The position numbers and the translations under genes are program-made. Under the pieces are notes generated by a model. The model saw only the letters and a list, made by a program, of their open reading frames with translations, was not told the DNA's origin and did not search any database. Positions 18,403 through 27,100 of a stretch of 64,000 nt of DNA are shown one piece after another. The DNA is from an uncultured Pirellula sp. (GTDB lineage: Bacteria; Planctomycetota; Planctomycetia; Pirellulales; Pirellulaceae): assembly GCA_903892355.1 (NCBI GenBank), contig CAITIE010000108.1, forward strand, positions 1 through 64,000, in the 5' to 3' direction. Position 1 is the first letter of the stretch, and each line of letters begins with the position of its first letter.

Positions 18403-18434
18403 GACGTCATCACTACGGGAAAATGATTGGGTGC

Positions 18435-18466
18435 TTGACGAAACTATTACACAGGATAGTGTAATA
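18435..18466 (+). promoter_or_regulatory. ars operon promoter with ArsR-type operator
   Basis: TTGACG (18435-18440) resembles a -35 box and TGTAAT (18460-18465) a -10 box with a 19-base spacer, slightly long. A perfect inverted repeat TATTACAC-N6-GTGTAATA (18445-18466) fills the spacer and covers the -10. AT-rich 8-2-8-type palindromes of this kind are usual ArsR/SmtB operators. The operon encodes its own ArsR as second gene, so autorepression is likely. Binding is inferred, not shown. Confidence 0.72.
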
Positions 18467-18485
18467 CGCTTCGAGGTATGTCTCG

Positions 18486-18519
18486 AGGCGGGGTTTTTCT
18501 CTAGGCGGGGTTTTTCTCT
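18486..18519 (+). repeat. Duplicated 17-bp element in the arsA leader
   Basis: The sequence aggcggggtttttctct occurs twice in direct tandem (18486-18502 and 18503-18519) between the operator and the arsA start at 18538. It lies in the probable 5' untranslated region. No secondary structure that would sequester the start was seen. Confidence 0.85.
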
Positions 18520-18537
18520 AAGCATTGAGAGTGGATT

Positions 18538-20307
18538 ATGAACACGGATCTTGCATGGTTGTTCGAAACTCCGACGCGATTGATGTTCTTTACTGGCAAG
18601 GGTGGTGTGGGAAAAACATCGCTGGCATGCGCGGTGGCAGTGAAGCTCGCGGACCTAGGGAAACGCGTTCTGCTGGTGAGCACGGACCCCGCGTCGAATC
18701 TTGGGCAAGTCTTCCAGCAGGAAATTGGCGAGCAGGTGCCAACATCGATTGCCGGAGTGCACGGATTGGACGCATTGAACATCAATCCCGAATCTGCGGC
18801 ACAGGCCTACCGCGATAGGATCGTCGGTCCTGTGCGTGGATTGTTGCCAGAGGATGTGGTGAAGGGGATGGAAGAGCAACTTTCGGGTGGCTGCACGACA
18901 GAGATCGCGGCGTTCGATGAGTTCACTGGGTTGCTTTCTAATGAACGTGCAACTGAGCAATACGATCATATTCTCTTCGATACCGCTCCCACTGGCCACA
19001 CGCTTCGACTACTCCAATTGCCGACAGCCTGGAGTCAGTTTCTGGATTCGAATACGAGCGGTGCATCGTGCCTAGGGCCGCTCGCAGGGCTAGAGAAGCA
19101 TCGCGAGCAATACGCAGATGCCGTAGCTCAATTGGCAGATGGTTCGAAGACGACGCTCGTATTGGTTGCACGCCCCCTACCGTCCGCCTTGGCCGAAGCA
19201 TCGCGAACGAGTCACGAATTGACGGCGCTGGGGATCCGAAACCAGCGATTGATTGTCAATGGATTATTTCCCGTTCGCGAAGGTAACGATCCAATCGCCA
19301 TATCACTCCGCCAGCGGCAACTACAAGCACTCTCCGAGATACCGAGTGAGTTGGCGTCGTTGCCGAAAATCTACGTGGAGCTAAAACCGAACAACATGGT
19401 CGGGATGGATGCATTGAGGGCGTTGTTAGCCTCTAGTCCAGCGCCGACTCCCATGCTCGCTGAATGCCCGAGAGTTTCCCGCGTCGCATTTCCACCCTTG
19501 TCATCATTGATCGACAGCATGGCGTCGGGGGATCATGGAATGATTATGGTTCTCGGCAAGGGAGGTGTAGGCAAGACGACGATTGCAGCCGCGATCGCCG
19601 TCGGCTTGGCAAAATTGGGGCATGATGTGCATTTGACGACAACGGATCCAGCCGCCCACTTGGCCTTTTCCGTGGAATCTAATTTTCCGAATCTGTTCGT
19701 CGATCGCATCGATCCTCAAGTGGAACGCGAGCGATATCGGCAGCATGTGCTGCAGACCAAGGGGAAGGACCTCGATGCATCCGGGTTGGCCCTGCTGGAG
19801 GAGGATCTGCGTTCACCCTGCACGGAGGAGATCGCTGTTTTCCAAGCCTTTTCTCGGGTGCTCCTGGAGTCCAGGAAAAAGTTCGTGGTGGTGGATACGG
19901 CGCCTACCGGGCACACGTTGCTCTTGCTCGATGCTACCGGCGCTTACCACCGCGAGGTAGTTCGGCATCAGCAGTCCAGCGGGCATGTCGTGACTCCCAT
20001 GATGCGATTGCAGGATCCCGAGCAAACGAAAATGCTCATCGTCACACTGCCAGAGACAACACCCGTGCTCGAAGCGGAATCACTGCAGAGCGATTTGCGA
20101 AGAGCGGGCATCGAGCCTTGGGCTTGGGTTATCAACTCCTCGCTCGCTGCAGCAGTTCCGAGCGATCCATTGTTGGTCGCAAGGGCTTGTTCGGAGATCG
20201 AACACATCGATCGGGTAAGGGAGGTTTCTGGCAAAGTGGCATTGGTACCATTTTTGCCGACGGACCCATCCGGGAGCGAGCAACTATTGAAGCTTGCCGC
20301 GAGCTAG
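18538..20307 (+). CDS. arsA: Arsenite-activated ATPase ArsA, two-domain form
   Basis: Soluble ATPase that normally powers arsenite or antimonite export by the ArsB (or Acr3) membrane protein. The 589-residue protein holds both halves: A1 with P-loop GKGGVGKTS (20-28) and signal DTAPTGHT (148-155), and A2 with GKGGVGKTT (340-348) and DTAPTGHT (453-460). C119, C178 and C428 sit at the spacing of the three metalloid ligands of E. coli ArsA (113, 172, 422), so trivalent metalloid binding should be intact. It is the first gene of the operon, 72 bp after the operator. No ArsB or Acr3 gene is present in the operon or window, which is unusual. Confidence 0.96.
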   Translation: MNTDLAWLFETPTRLMFFTGKGGVGKTSLACAVAVKLADLGKRVLLVSTDPASNLGQVFQQEIGEQVPTSIAGVHGLDALNINPESAAQAYRDRIVGPVRGLLPEDVVKGMEEQLSGGCTTEIAAFDEFTGLLSNERATEQYDHILFDTAPTGHTLRLLQLPTAWSQFLDSNTSGASCLGPLAGLEKHREQYADAVAQLADGSKTTLVLVARPLPSALAEASRTSHELTALGIRNQRLIVNGLFPVREGNDPIAISLRQRQLQALSEIPSELASLPKIYVELKPNNMVGMDALRALLASSPAPTPMLAECPRVSRVAFPPLSSLIDSMASGDHGMIMVLGKGGVGKTTIAAAIAVGLAKLGHDVHLTTTDPAAHLAFSVESNFPNLFVDRIDPQVERERYRQHVLQTKGKDLDASGLALLEEDLRSPCTEEIAVFQAFSRVLLESRKKFVVVDTAPTGHTLLLLDATGAYHREVVRHQQSSGHVVTPMMRLQDPEQTKMLIVTLPETTPVLEAESLQSDLRRAGIEPWAWVINSSLAAAVPSDPLLVARACSEIEHIDRVREVSGKVALVPFLPTDPSGSEQLLKLAAS

Positions 20308-20367
20308 GTTTCTATCCATCGCAGGAAATGGTTTTGTAGGCGTTTCGATTGGAGTTCGTTTTTAAGC

Positions 20368-20739
20368 ATGAGTTGCAAGCCAAAACGCAAAGTGGAAGAT
20401 CGCAAACTGCTTTCTCCGATCCAAGCAGGAGGTTTGGCGGCTGTATTCAAAGTGCTGGCGAATGATACTCGATTACGGATTTTGCATGCTTTAATACGAT
20501 CTGACGAACTGTGCGTGTCCGAATTGGCGACGACGATTGGGATGAAACCACAAGCAGTTTCCAACCAAATTCAGCGACTCGCGGATTTAGGGATCGTAGC
20601 CTCACGGCGGGATGGAAACAGTATCCATTACCGAGTCGTGGATCTTTGTGTACGCTCATTGCTCGATCAAGCGCTTTGCTTGATGGAAGAAGTCGATGGG
20701 CGCGATCGAAATCGAGCTTGGAGGGGCTGCTGTTCATGA
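20368..20739 (+). CDS. arsR: ArsR-family metalloregulator
   Basis: Winged-helix repressor of 123 residues. The core is FKVLANDTRLRILHAL, then the motif ELCVSEL at 47-53, recognition helix around KPQAVSNQIQRL, and the wing GIVASRRDGNSIHYRV. In classical ArsR the motif is ELCVCDLC with two or three As(III)-binding cysteines; here only C49 remains. Other cysteines are C3, C94, C104 and the C-terminal pair C121-C122, so the inducer site is probably rearranged. It lies 60 bp after arsA and its stop overlaps the aqpS ATG by 4 bases. The likely target is the palindrome at 18445-18466. Confidence 0.92.
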   Translation: MSCKPKRKVEDRKLLSPIQAGGLAAVFKVLANDTRLRILHALIRSDELCVSELATTIGMKPQAVSNQIQRLADLGIVASRRDGNSIHYRVVDLCVRSLLDQALCLMEEVDGRDRNRAWRGCCS

Positions 20740-21428
20740 GGATGCTAGGAATGGATCGGGAGGATTCGCGTCGTTTGGCTGCCGAGGTTTTTGGGACCTT
20801 TGCATTGATCTTTGCTGGGACTGGGGCGATTGTCATCAACGACATAAGCGATCATGCGATTACGCATGTGGGGATTGCGTTGACCTTTGGCTGGATCGTT
20901 TTGGCGATGATATACGCCATCGGCGATATTTCCGGATGTCACTTGAACCCTGCGGTCACATTGGGATTCTTAGCTGCAGGACGGATGGAAAAGAGGCTTG
21001 TGATCCCGTACATCTTCAGTCAAAGCGCAGGCGCGATCCTTGCGAGCATTGTCCTGAAAGTACTCTTTCCTGAGCACAGTACGCTCGGTGCGACTTTGCC
21101 ACGGGGAAGCGACTGGCAATCATTGATTCTCGAAATCCTGCTGACAATGATTTTGATGGTGGTGATTTTGTGCGTGTCGAGTGGTTCCAAGGAGAAAGGG
21201 ATCCTTGCAGGGGTTGCCGTAGGGTCCGTCATCGCTCTTGAGGCAATGTTTGCTGGTCCAATCTCTGGGGCGTCGATGAATCCTGCACGCTCGCTAGCGC
21301 CGGCGCTCCTATCTGGGCATTTGGCAAGCCTCTGGGTCTATTTGGTGGCCCCGGTCATTGGCGCGACTCTAGCGATTCCGATATTTCGTTTCCTTTATAT
21401 GTCAGAGCAAAGAGGAGAAGGTCCATGA
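20736..21428 (+). CDS. aqpS: Aquaglyceroporin (AqpS-like), putative arsenite channel
   Basis: MIP-family channel of 230 residues with six predicted helices and two NPA half-helix motifs, HLNPAVT (71-73) and SMNPARS (182-184). The residue before the first motif is unusual, SGCH with C68 in place of the common Gly or Ala. Aquaglyceroporins conduct undissociated As(OH)3 down its gradient; in Sinorhizobium meliloti AqpS replaces ArsB in an ars operon. Here it is the only membrane protein in the operon and sits between arsR and arsD, overlapping each by 4 bases (ATGA). The start at 20736 was chosen for that overlap; the open frame extends back inside arsR. Confidence 0.9.
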   Translation: MRMLGMDREDSRRLAAEVFGTFALIFAGTGAIVINDISDHAITHVGIALTFGWIVLAMIYAIGDISGCHLNPAVTLGFLAAGRMEKRLVIPYIFSQSAGAILASIVLKVLFPEHSTLGATLPRGSDWQSLILEILLTMILMVVILCVSSGSKEKGILAGVAVGSVIALEAMFAGPISGASMNPARSLAPALLSGHLASLWVYLVAPVIGATLAIPIFRFLYMSEQRGEGP

Positions 21429-21796
21429 AAAGGATTCAGGTTTATGACAAGCCGATGTGCTGTTCAACGGGTATTTGTGGTACCGATGTCGATTCGGCAT
21501 TGGTGCAGTTCGCTAGCGATTTGGAATGGGTAAAGGCCAGCGGTCATCAGGTGGAAAGGTTCAATCTGGCACAGCAACCAGCCGCCTTTATCGAAAACAA
21601 GTTGGTGCATGGCCTGTTGAGTACCGAAGGGACAAACTGCCTGCCCCTTGTTTTGATCGATGGCGATATCGTGAGCCAAAAGTCCTATCCGACGCGAGAG
21701 ACCGTTTCCGCGTGGTTGGGAACGCAGGTGGAAAAGGCTGCGTTGCCATTGGCCAAGCCTTCGGGTGGATGCTGTGGGCCGACTGGGTGTTGTTAA
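21425..21796 (+). CDS. arsD: ArsD arsenic metallochaperone
   Basis: Delivers trivalent arsenic to ArsA and can act as a weak repressor. The 123-residue protein has the three essential cysteines C12, C13 and C18 (MCCSTGIC) and two C-terminal vicinal pairs, C116-C117 and C122-C123, the same plan as E. coli ArsD. The thioredoxin-like core includes NCLPLVLIDG. It overlaps the aqpS stop by 4 bases. Keeping ArsD argues that ArsA really handles arsenic here, despite the missing pump. Confidence 0.95.
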   Translation: MKRIQVYDKPMCCSTGICGTDVDSALVQFASDLEWVKASGHQVERFNLAQQPAAFIENKLVHGLLSTEGTNCLPLVLIDGDIVSQKSYPTRETVSAWLGTQVEKAALPLAKPSGGCCGPTGCC

Positions 21797-21879
21797 CAAA
21801 CAAATCAGGGGCTAGCTGGCTGGCTGGTATTACTCGGTGACTGGGTTACTTCTGACTTAGGCAATGAATTGGAGTTCCG

Positions 21880-22500
21880 ATGTTTGAAAATTTGAGAGCG
21901 TACATCGAGCAGCGTATGGGAGAGTACGATGCGATTTCTGAGGATAGGAAAAAGGAGCTCGAGCGAGTGAGTGCGTATGTGAGGGAGCGGCTGGGACAAG
22001 GCAAAATCGCTCGGTTGACGTTTATCTGCACTCACAATTCACGGCGCAGTCACTTGTCTCAGATTTGGGCAAAGATTGCAGCGGAACATTATGGGCTAGA
22101 GGGAGTCGAAACCTTTTCAGGAGGGACTGAGGGGACCGCGTTTAACCCTCGGGCCGTCGAGGCGCTTCGTCGTTGCGGGTTAGCGATTGTGGCTCGCAAT
22201 TCTGATTCGTCCAACCCGATCTACCAAGTGCAATCGTCGGTATCGCGGCCGGCGCAGGAGTGTTTTTCCAAGGTGTATGACGCTCCACCTAATCCGGTCA
22301 CCGATTACTGCGCGGTGATGACCTGCACGCAAGCGGATGAAGCGTGTCCAGTGGTCATGGGGTGTGAATTGCGAGTACCGATTCGCTATGAAGACCCCAA
22401 GGTAGCCGATGACACACCCGAGGAATCAGAACGTTACGATGAGCGATCGCGTCAGATTTGCCGCGAGATGTTTTACATGATGTCGGTCGTGCAACGCTGA
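21880..22500 (+). CDS. arsC: Arsenate reductase, LMW-phosphatase (thioredoxin-type) fold
   Basis: Protein of 206 residues, often annotated as protein-tyrosine phosphatase. The P-loop is C50-THNSRRS (CX5R). A second motif, MTC149TQADEAC156P, has cysteines seven apart, matching the C82/C89 relay of the thioredoxin-dependent ArsC of Staphylococcus (CxDADxxCP). D172-P173 would be the general acid. This supports arsenate reduction over phosphatase activity. An extra N-terminal helical region of about 42 residues precedes the fold. It is the last gene of the operon, 83 bp after arsD, with GGAG 5 bases before the ATG; only 3 bp separate its stop from the convergent comM stop. Confidence 0.88.
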   Translation: MFENLRAYIEQRMGEYDAISEDRKKELERVSAYVRERLGQGKIARLTFICTHNSRRSHLSQIWAKIAAEHYGLEGVETFSGGTEGTAFNPRAVEALRRCGLAIVARNSDSSNPIYQVQSSVSRPAQECFSKVYDAPPNPVTDYCAVMTCTQADEACPVVMGCELRVPIRYEDPKVADDTPEESERYDERSRQICREMFYMMSVVQR

Positions 22501-22503
22501 TGG

Positions 22504-24042
22504 TTAGGTCCAGAGGTCTCGATCGAGCATCCGATAATTGATTGCTTCTTCGATGTGGTGTGGTTCGATCTCGGCTGCACTCTCAAGATCCGCGATCGTG
22601 CGAGCAACCCGAATGATTTTGTCGTGCGCCCGGGCCGACAGCCCCATTTCGGAGACGGCAGCTCGCATGCGTTGGGTCTGGATTTTGCCGAGGGGACACC
22701 ATTGTCGCAATTCGCGGCTACTCATTTGCGCGTTGGTCAACGTTTTGGAGTTGGCGAATCGAACACGTTGAATTTCGCGAGCTGCGGTGACTTGTTCGCG
22801 AATTTGTGCGCTGCTCGTTCCGGGAGGACCATTGGCGAGTTCTTCGAAGGGAACCGCGGGGACTTCGATGTGGATGTCCACTCTGTCGAGTAGCGGGCCA
22901 GAGATTCTACCCATATATTTCTCGATCTGCGGCGGCGTGCAGTTACAACTTCGTCTGGGGTCAGTTCGGTAGCCACAAGGGCATGGATTGAGTGCGGCGA
23001 CCAGCATGAATCCGGCTGGAAACGTGGTGCTTCGCATAGCGCGTGAAATCGTTACCACTCGATCCTCGAGGGGTTGCCGCATGACTTCGAGTGTTTTGCG
23101 ATTGAATTCCGGAAGTTCATCGAGGAACAGGACTCCGTTATGGGCGAGGGAGACTTCGCCCGGAGCGGGCGGGCTGCCTCCTCCGACGAGACCTGCGTCG
23201 GAGATCGTATGATGGGGTGAGCGGAACGGACGCTGGACCATGAGAGGTTGCCCCGGTTGAAGTCGTCCGAGGGCTGAGTAGATGCGCGTGGTCTCGATCG
23301 ATTCGCCAGGGTTGAGGGTTGGCAAAATCGACGAGAGGCGTTTGGCCAGCATGGTCTTGCCCGAGCCAGGCGGACCTAGCATCAACAAATTATGATTTCC
23401 TGCGGCTGCAATCATGAGCGCCCGCTTAGCCATTTCTTGACCGCGCACGTCGCTGAAGTCGATATCGTAATTGGAGAAGGACGCGTAGATTTCCTGGAGC
23501 CGCGATGGCACGGGGTCGATGTCGAGGGTACCGGCGAGGAACGCAGCGGCTTCGGTTAACGACGAGACAGGGATGACTTCGATGTCTTCAACGACGGCTG
23601 CTTCTTGGGCGTTTTCGGTGGGAACGATCAATCCTCGAATGCCGTCTTGTTTTGCTGCAGCAATGGCCATGGAGAGGGCCCCTTTGACGCCGCGTGCAAG
23701 TCCTTCGAGGGAGAGTTCGCCGACAACGGCGTACTCATTGAGTCGCGAAGATTGCAACTGGGTGGAACCGACGAGCATTCCGAGCGAAATGGGGAGATCG
23801 AAACTAGCGGCTTGTTTTGGCAGTTCCGCGGGGGCGAGATTGATAACCACGCGATCATGGGGCCGCAGAAAACCCGCGTTTACCAACGCTCGTTCTACGC
23901 GGTGCGTGCTTTCACGGACCGCTTGTTCCGGCAATCCTACCAGTACGGTCTTTGGAAGTGGGGATGGTGACAAGTCGACTTCGACGTCTACCGGAACGGC
24001 TTCGATTCCAACCAAGGAATAGGTTTTGAGTTTGGCAAGCAT
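22504..24042 (-). CDS. comM: YifB/ComM-family AAA+ ATPase (Mg-chelatase-like)
   Basis: Hexameric helicase-like ATPase; ComM promotes branch migration in natural transformation. The 512-residue protein has the N-terminal Lon-like domain (GIEAVPVDVEVD, VGLPEQAVRES), Walker A GPPGSGKTM, the insert GGGSPPAPGEVSLAH, Walker B GVLFLDELPEF and the Cys-rich NPCPCGY ... CNC region of this family. Complete and of normal length (about 500). It ends 3 bp from the arsC stop. Confidence 0.95.
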   Translation of the reverse strand: MLAKLKTYSLVGIEAVPVDVEVDLSPSPLPKTVLVGLPEQAVRESTHRVERALVNAGFLRPHDRVVINLAPAELPKQAASFDLPISLGMLVGSTQLQSSRLNEYAVVGELSLEGLARGVKGALSMAIAAAKQDGIRGLIVPTENAQEAAVVEDIEVIPVSSLTEAAAFLAGTLDIDPVPSRLQEIYASFSNYDIDFSDVRGQEMAKRALMIAAAGNHNLLMLGPPGSGKTMLAKRLSSILPTLNPGESIETTRIYSALGRLQPGQPLMVQRPFRSPHHTISDAGLVGGGSPPAPGEVSLAHNGVLFLDELPEFNRKTLEVMRQPLEDRVVTISRAMRSTTFPAGFMLVAALNPCPCGYRTDPRRSCNCTPPQIEKYMGRISGPLLDRVDIHIEVPAVPFEELANGPPGTSSAQIREQVTAAREIQRVRFANSKTLTNAQMSSRELRQWCPLGKIQTQRMRAAVSEMGLSARAHDKIIRVARTIADLESAAEIEPHHIEEAINYRMLDRDLWT

Positions 24043-24151
24043 GTGCGCGCGGGCATAGATGAGATCTCAAGGATGCGCATCCCGCGCGAAATAAGTTCCA
24101 ACCAAACCGAATTGGCAAAATCAGTTTAGCCGATCGTGCGTGAAGCGTGTT

Positions 24152-24172
24152 GAGGCTGAAAAAAATAGCCTC
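24152..24172 (-). terminator. Possible hairpin between the SNF2 gene and comM
   Basis: Perfect 6-bp arms gaggct (24152-24157) and agcctc (24167-24172) enclose a 9-base loop holding seven consecutive A residues, which read as T on the minus strand. A GC-rich inverted repeat (gggggc/ggcccc, 24191-24207) overlaps the SNF2 stop. Either could end SNF2 transcription before comM. Evidence is structural only. Confidence 0.35.
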
Positions 24173-24198
24173 CAGAGTTTCTGAAATACCGGGGGCTG

Positions 24199-27100
24199 TT
24201 AGGCCCCTTCGATCTGGCTGAGTCGGATGAGAGAGATCAATTCGTCGGTGCTCAGGCGACCTGCCCGATCGGCACCGTCGAGAACGCCGCTGATCAGTTC
24301 CCGCTTGTCTTCATGAAGAGCGAGGATCTGCTGTTCGATCGTGTCCCGAGCGACCAGACGGTAGACCGTTACGGCTCGTTGTTGCCCGAGTCGGTGCGCA
24401 CGGTCGGTGGCTTGGTCTTCCACGGCCGGATTCCACCACGGATCCATGTGGATCACATAATCAGCCGCAGTGAGGTTAAGTCCCGTCCCACCCGCCTTGA
24501 GGGAGATCAAGAACAGGTCCCCTTCGCCCGCCTGGAACCGATCGACAGCTTCTTGGCGTTTCGCTGCGGGAGTTGCTCCATCGAGGTATTGGTAGGTGAT
24601 GCCTTGCTTGTCGAGCGATTCACGCAGTAGGCTAAGGTGTTGGACGAATTGGCTGAAGACCAATGCGCGGTGTTCACCCTCGCGCAACTCGGCGACGATC
24701 TCCATGAACAGATCAAGTTTCGCGGAAGACTTATCCCAACGTTTATCGACAAGTCTCGGATGGCATGAGAGTTGTCTTAGACGGGTCAACCACGAGAGTA
24801 CGCGGATGCGCATTTGCTGGTCGGTTTCACCACCCGTGGTAGGCTTGGTCAACTCGGTGAGGGCTGCAAGCCTTGCTGCATCGTACTTTTTCCGTTCCGG
24901 TTCAGAGAGTTCAGCGAGTCGAACGATTTCGGTCCGTTCAGGGAGTTCGGAGAGCACTTCCTTCTTGGTCCTGCGAAGGATAAACGGACGAACAACGCGC
25001 CCGAGCGCCTGCAATCGATCGCGATTGTTGTGGCGTTCGATCGGTTCTGCGAAGTTCTTACGGAATTTATCCCATGAGCCAAGGAGGCCGGGACTAACGG
25101 TACGCATAAGGCTCCACAATTCACCGAGGTGATTTTCGAGTGGGGTACCTGAGAGGGCGATATGCCAGTCAGCCTGGATTTGCCGGACGGCTTGGGCGGT
25201 TTTCGTTTGGAAGTTTTTAATGAATTGGGCTTCATCGAGGACGATGGTATTCCATGCTCGCGCCGAGAATCGGTCTACATCTCGTTGGAGAAGTTGGTAG
25301 CTAGTGATGATCAGGTCACCGGGTCCGGCGGCATCGATCAAAGCTTGGCGATCATGTTCGCGGTACAGCAATGGGCGAAGGCTCGGTGCGAATCGTTCCG
25401 TTTCACGTTGCCAGTTGGAGCCAACGCTAGTTGGTGCGATGATGAGCGCTGCGCCGTTCTTGGCTCGATCGAGCAAGATCCCGAGCGCTTGAACGGTTTT
25501 TCCGAGCCCCATGTCATCGGCAAGGACACCACCGATCCCCCAGTGAGCGAGTCGAGCCAACCAGCCATAGCCGGCGGTCTGGTACTCACGCAGGTCAGCT
25601 TGGAGGGTGGATGGAACCACAGGTTGGAGATTTTTGGCGCTCGCGAGTCGGGCGAGTGCATCCTTCCAAGACATGTCGGCCTCGACCGAGATATCGCTGC
25701 CGAGGGCTTCTTCAATGACCGCAGTTCCAGCTTTAGAGACTCGGATTTGCCCCGGGTCGCCGATGGATACGTCTTGAATGGCCCCTAGACGTTGGCGAAG
25801 CGCTTCCGAGATAAGGGCAAATTGGCCATCGCCGAGTGGCACAAAGCGCCGCCCCTGTCGGAGGGCCGTCAGCAGTTCAGCGAGTGGGATTTCAAGACCT
25901 TCGAGGGTTGCATAGCCATCCACACCGAACCAATCGCGACCGCTGGTTAGTTTTACTTGCAAGCGATGAGGGGTGATTTCGCCGATGACCTGCATCGGTT
26001 GGCTCTTCGGCCAGCAGACCGTAGGAGCTGACTCGCCGAGTTGTTCGATTCGTTGAAGCAATTCGAGGGCTTCGTCTGGTGAGCTGGCGAGCCACGTGTA
26101 TTGCGAATCGTAGGCGAGGAGTTGAAGTTGAAGTTGGTCAGCAATTTCGTCGGCTCGCGATGCTTCTTCGTCGAGTGCACGCAGCAATTGAAATCGACCT
26201 GCTGCAGTAGCAATTCGGAGTCGCTCCGGTTCCATACCTGGGATCGGCTGGTCAGCGACAGCGTCGCATGCCACACGGAGTCCGACCTGCATCCCCTCTT
26301 TACCGCGGGGCGAAAGATGCAGTTCGATCTTTGGTTCGAGAGGTTGCTCTGGACCGGCCAGCGACTCAGGCAGCTGGACTTCTAAACGTCGAGGCTGTGC
26401 AACATGGACGATGAGGTCTGCGAAATGCTCTGCAGTTTCCCGATCGAGGACCGCTTCTCGGCGCTCGGCGGTACTCAAATCGTTGATGAGTCTCAAGATT
26501 CGCTGGTCGAGGGTGCTCATCCAGAGAACGCGTCGTTCTTTGTCCATTCGCAGGAGCAACGATTCGCGGTTGTTAATATTCCCGAGGAATAAAGTGGGTT
26601 GTTCGTGGATCGCGTCGATGGATGCGTCCGCTTGATAAACGGCAGGCTTGAATACTTCGCCTTGGGATTCCAACCGAACCTCCACGGGAATTTCGCGGAT
26701 GCGAAGTGGTGTTTGGATTTGGTCGTCGAGCGTAACGTTGGGATGGTCGATCAGCATCCTCAAGCATTCGCGGATGACACGCGGAGTTTGGCCCCGGTAG
26801 GAGTCTTCGGCGGATTGCAGAAGCAGCACAAGCATCTTGTCCGAAGGATGCGTGAGCGCCTCCTCGGGCACACTATCGAGGTTCTCTCGAATGGGTCGAC
26901 CTTTGTTCCATCCACCCCGTTTCCTCGACGTTTGCAAAAATGTCTGGATCTGCACGCCGTAACTTGAAAACGTCAATCGCCATTGCAAGCGTTGCAGACG
27001 CTCTGGTTCGTCGTCTTCGTCCACTTCTTCCGTGATCGCTTCGAGATCCGGCTTGAGGTAGTGAAGTGATTCCACAAGCTTTCGGCCGGCCTGCCGACCA

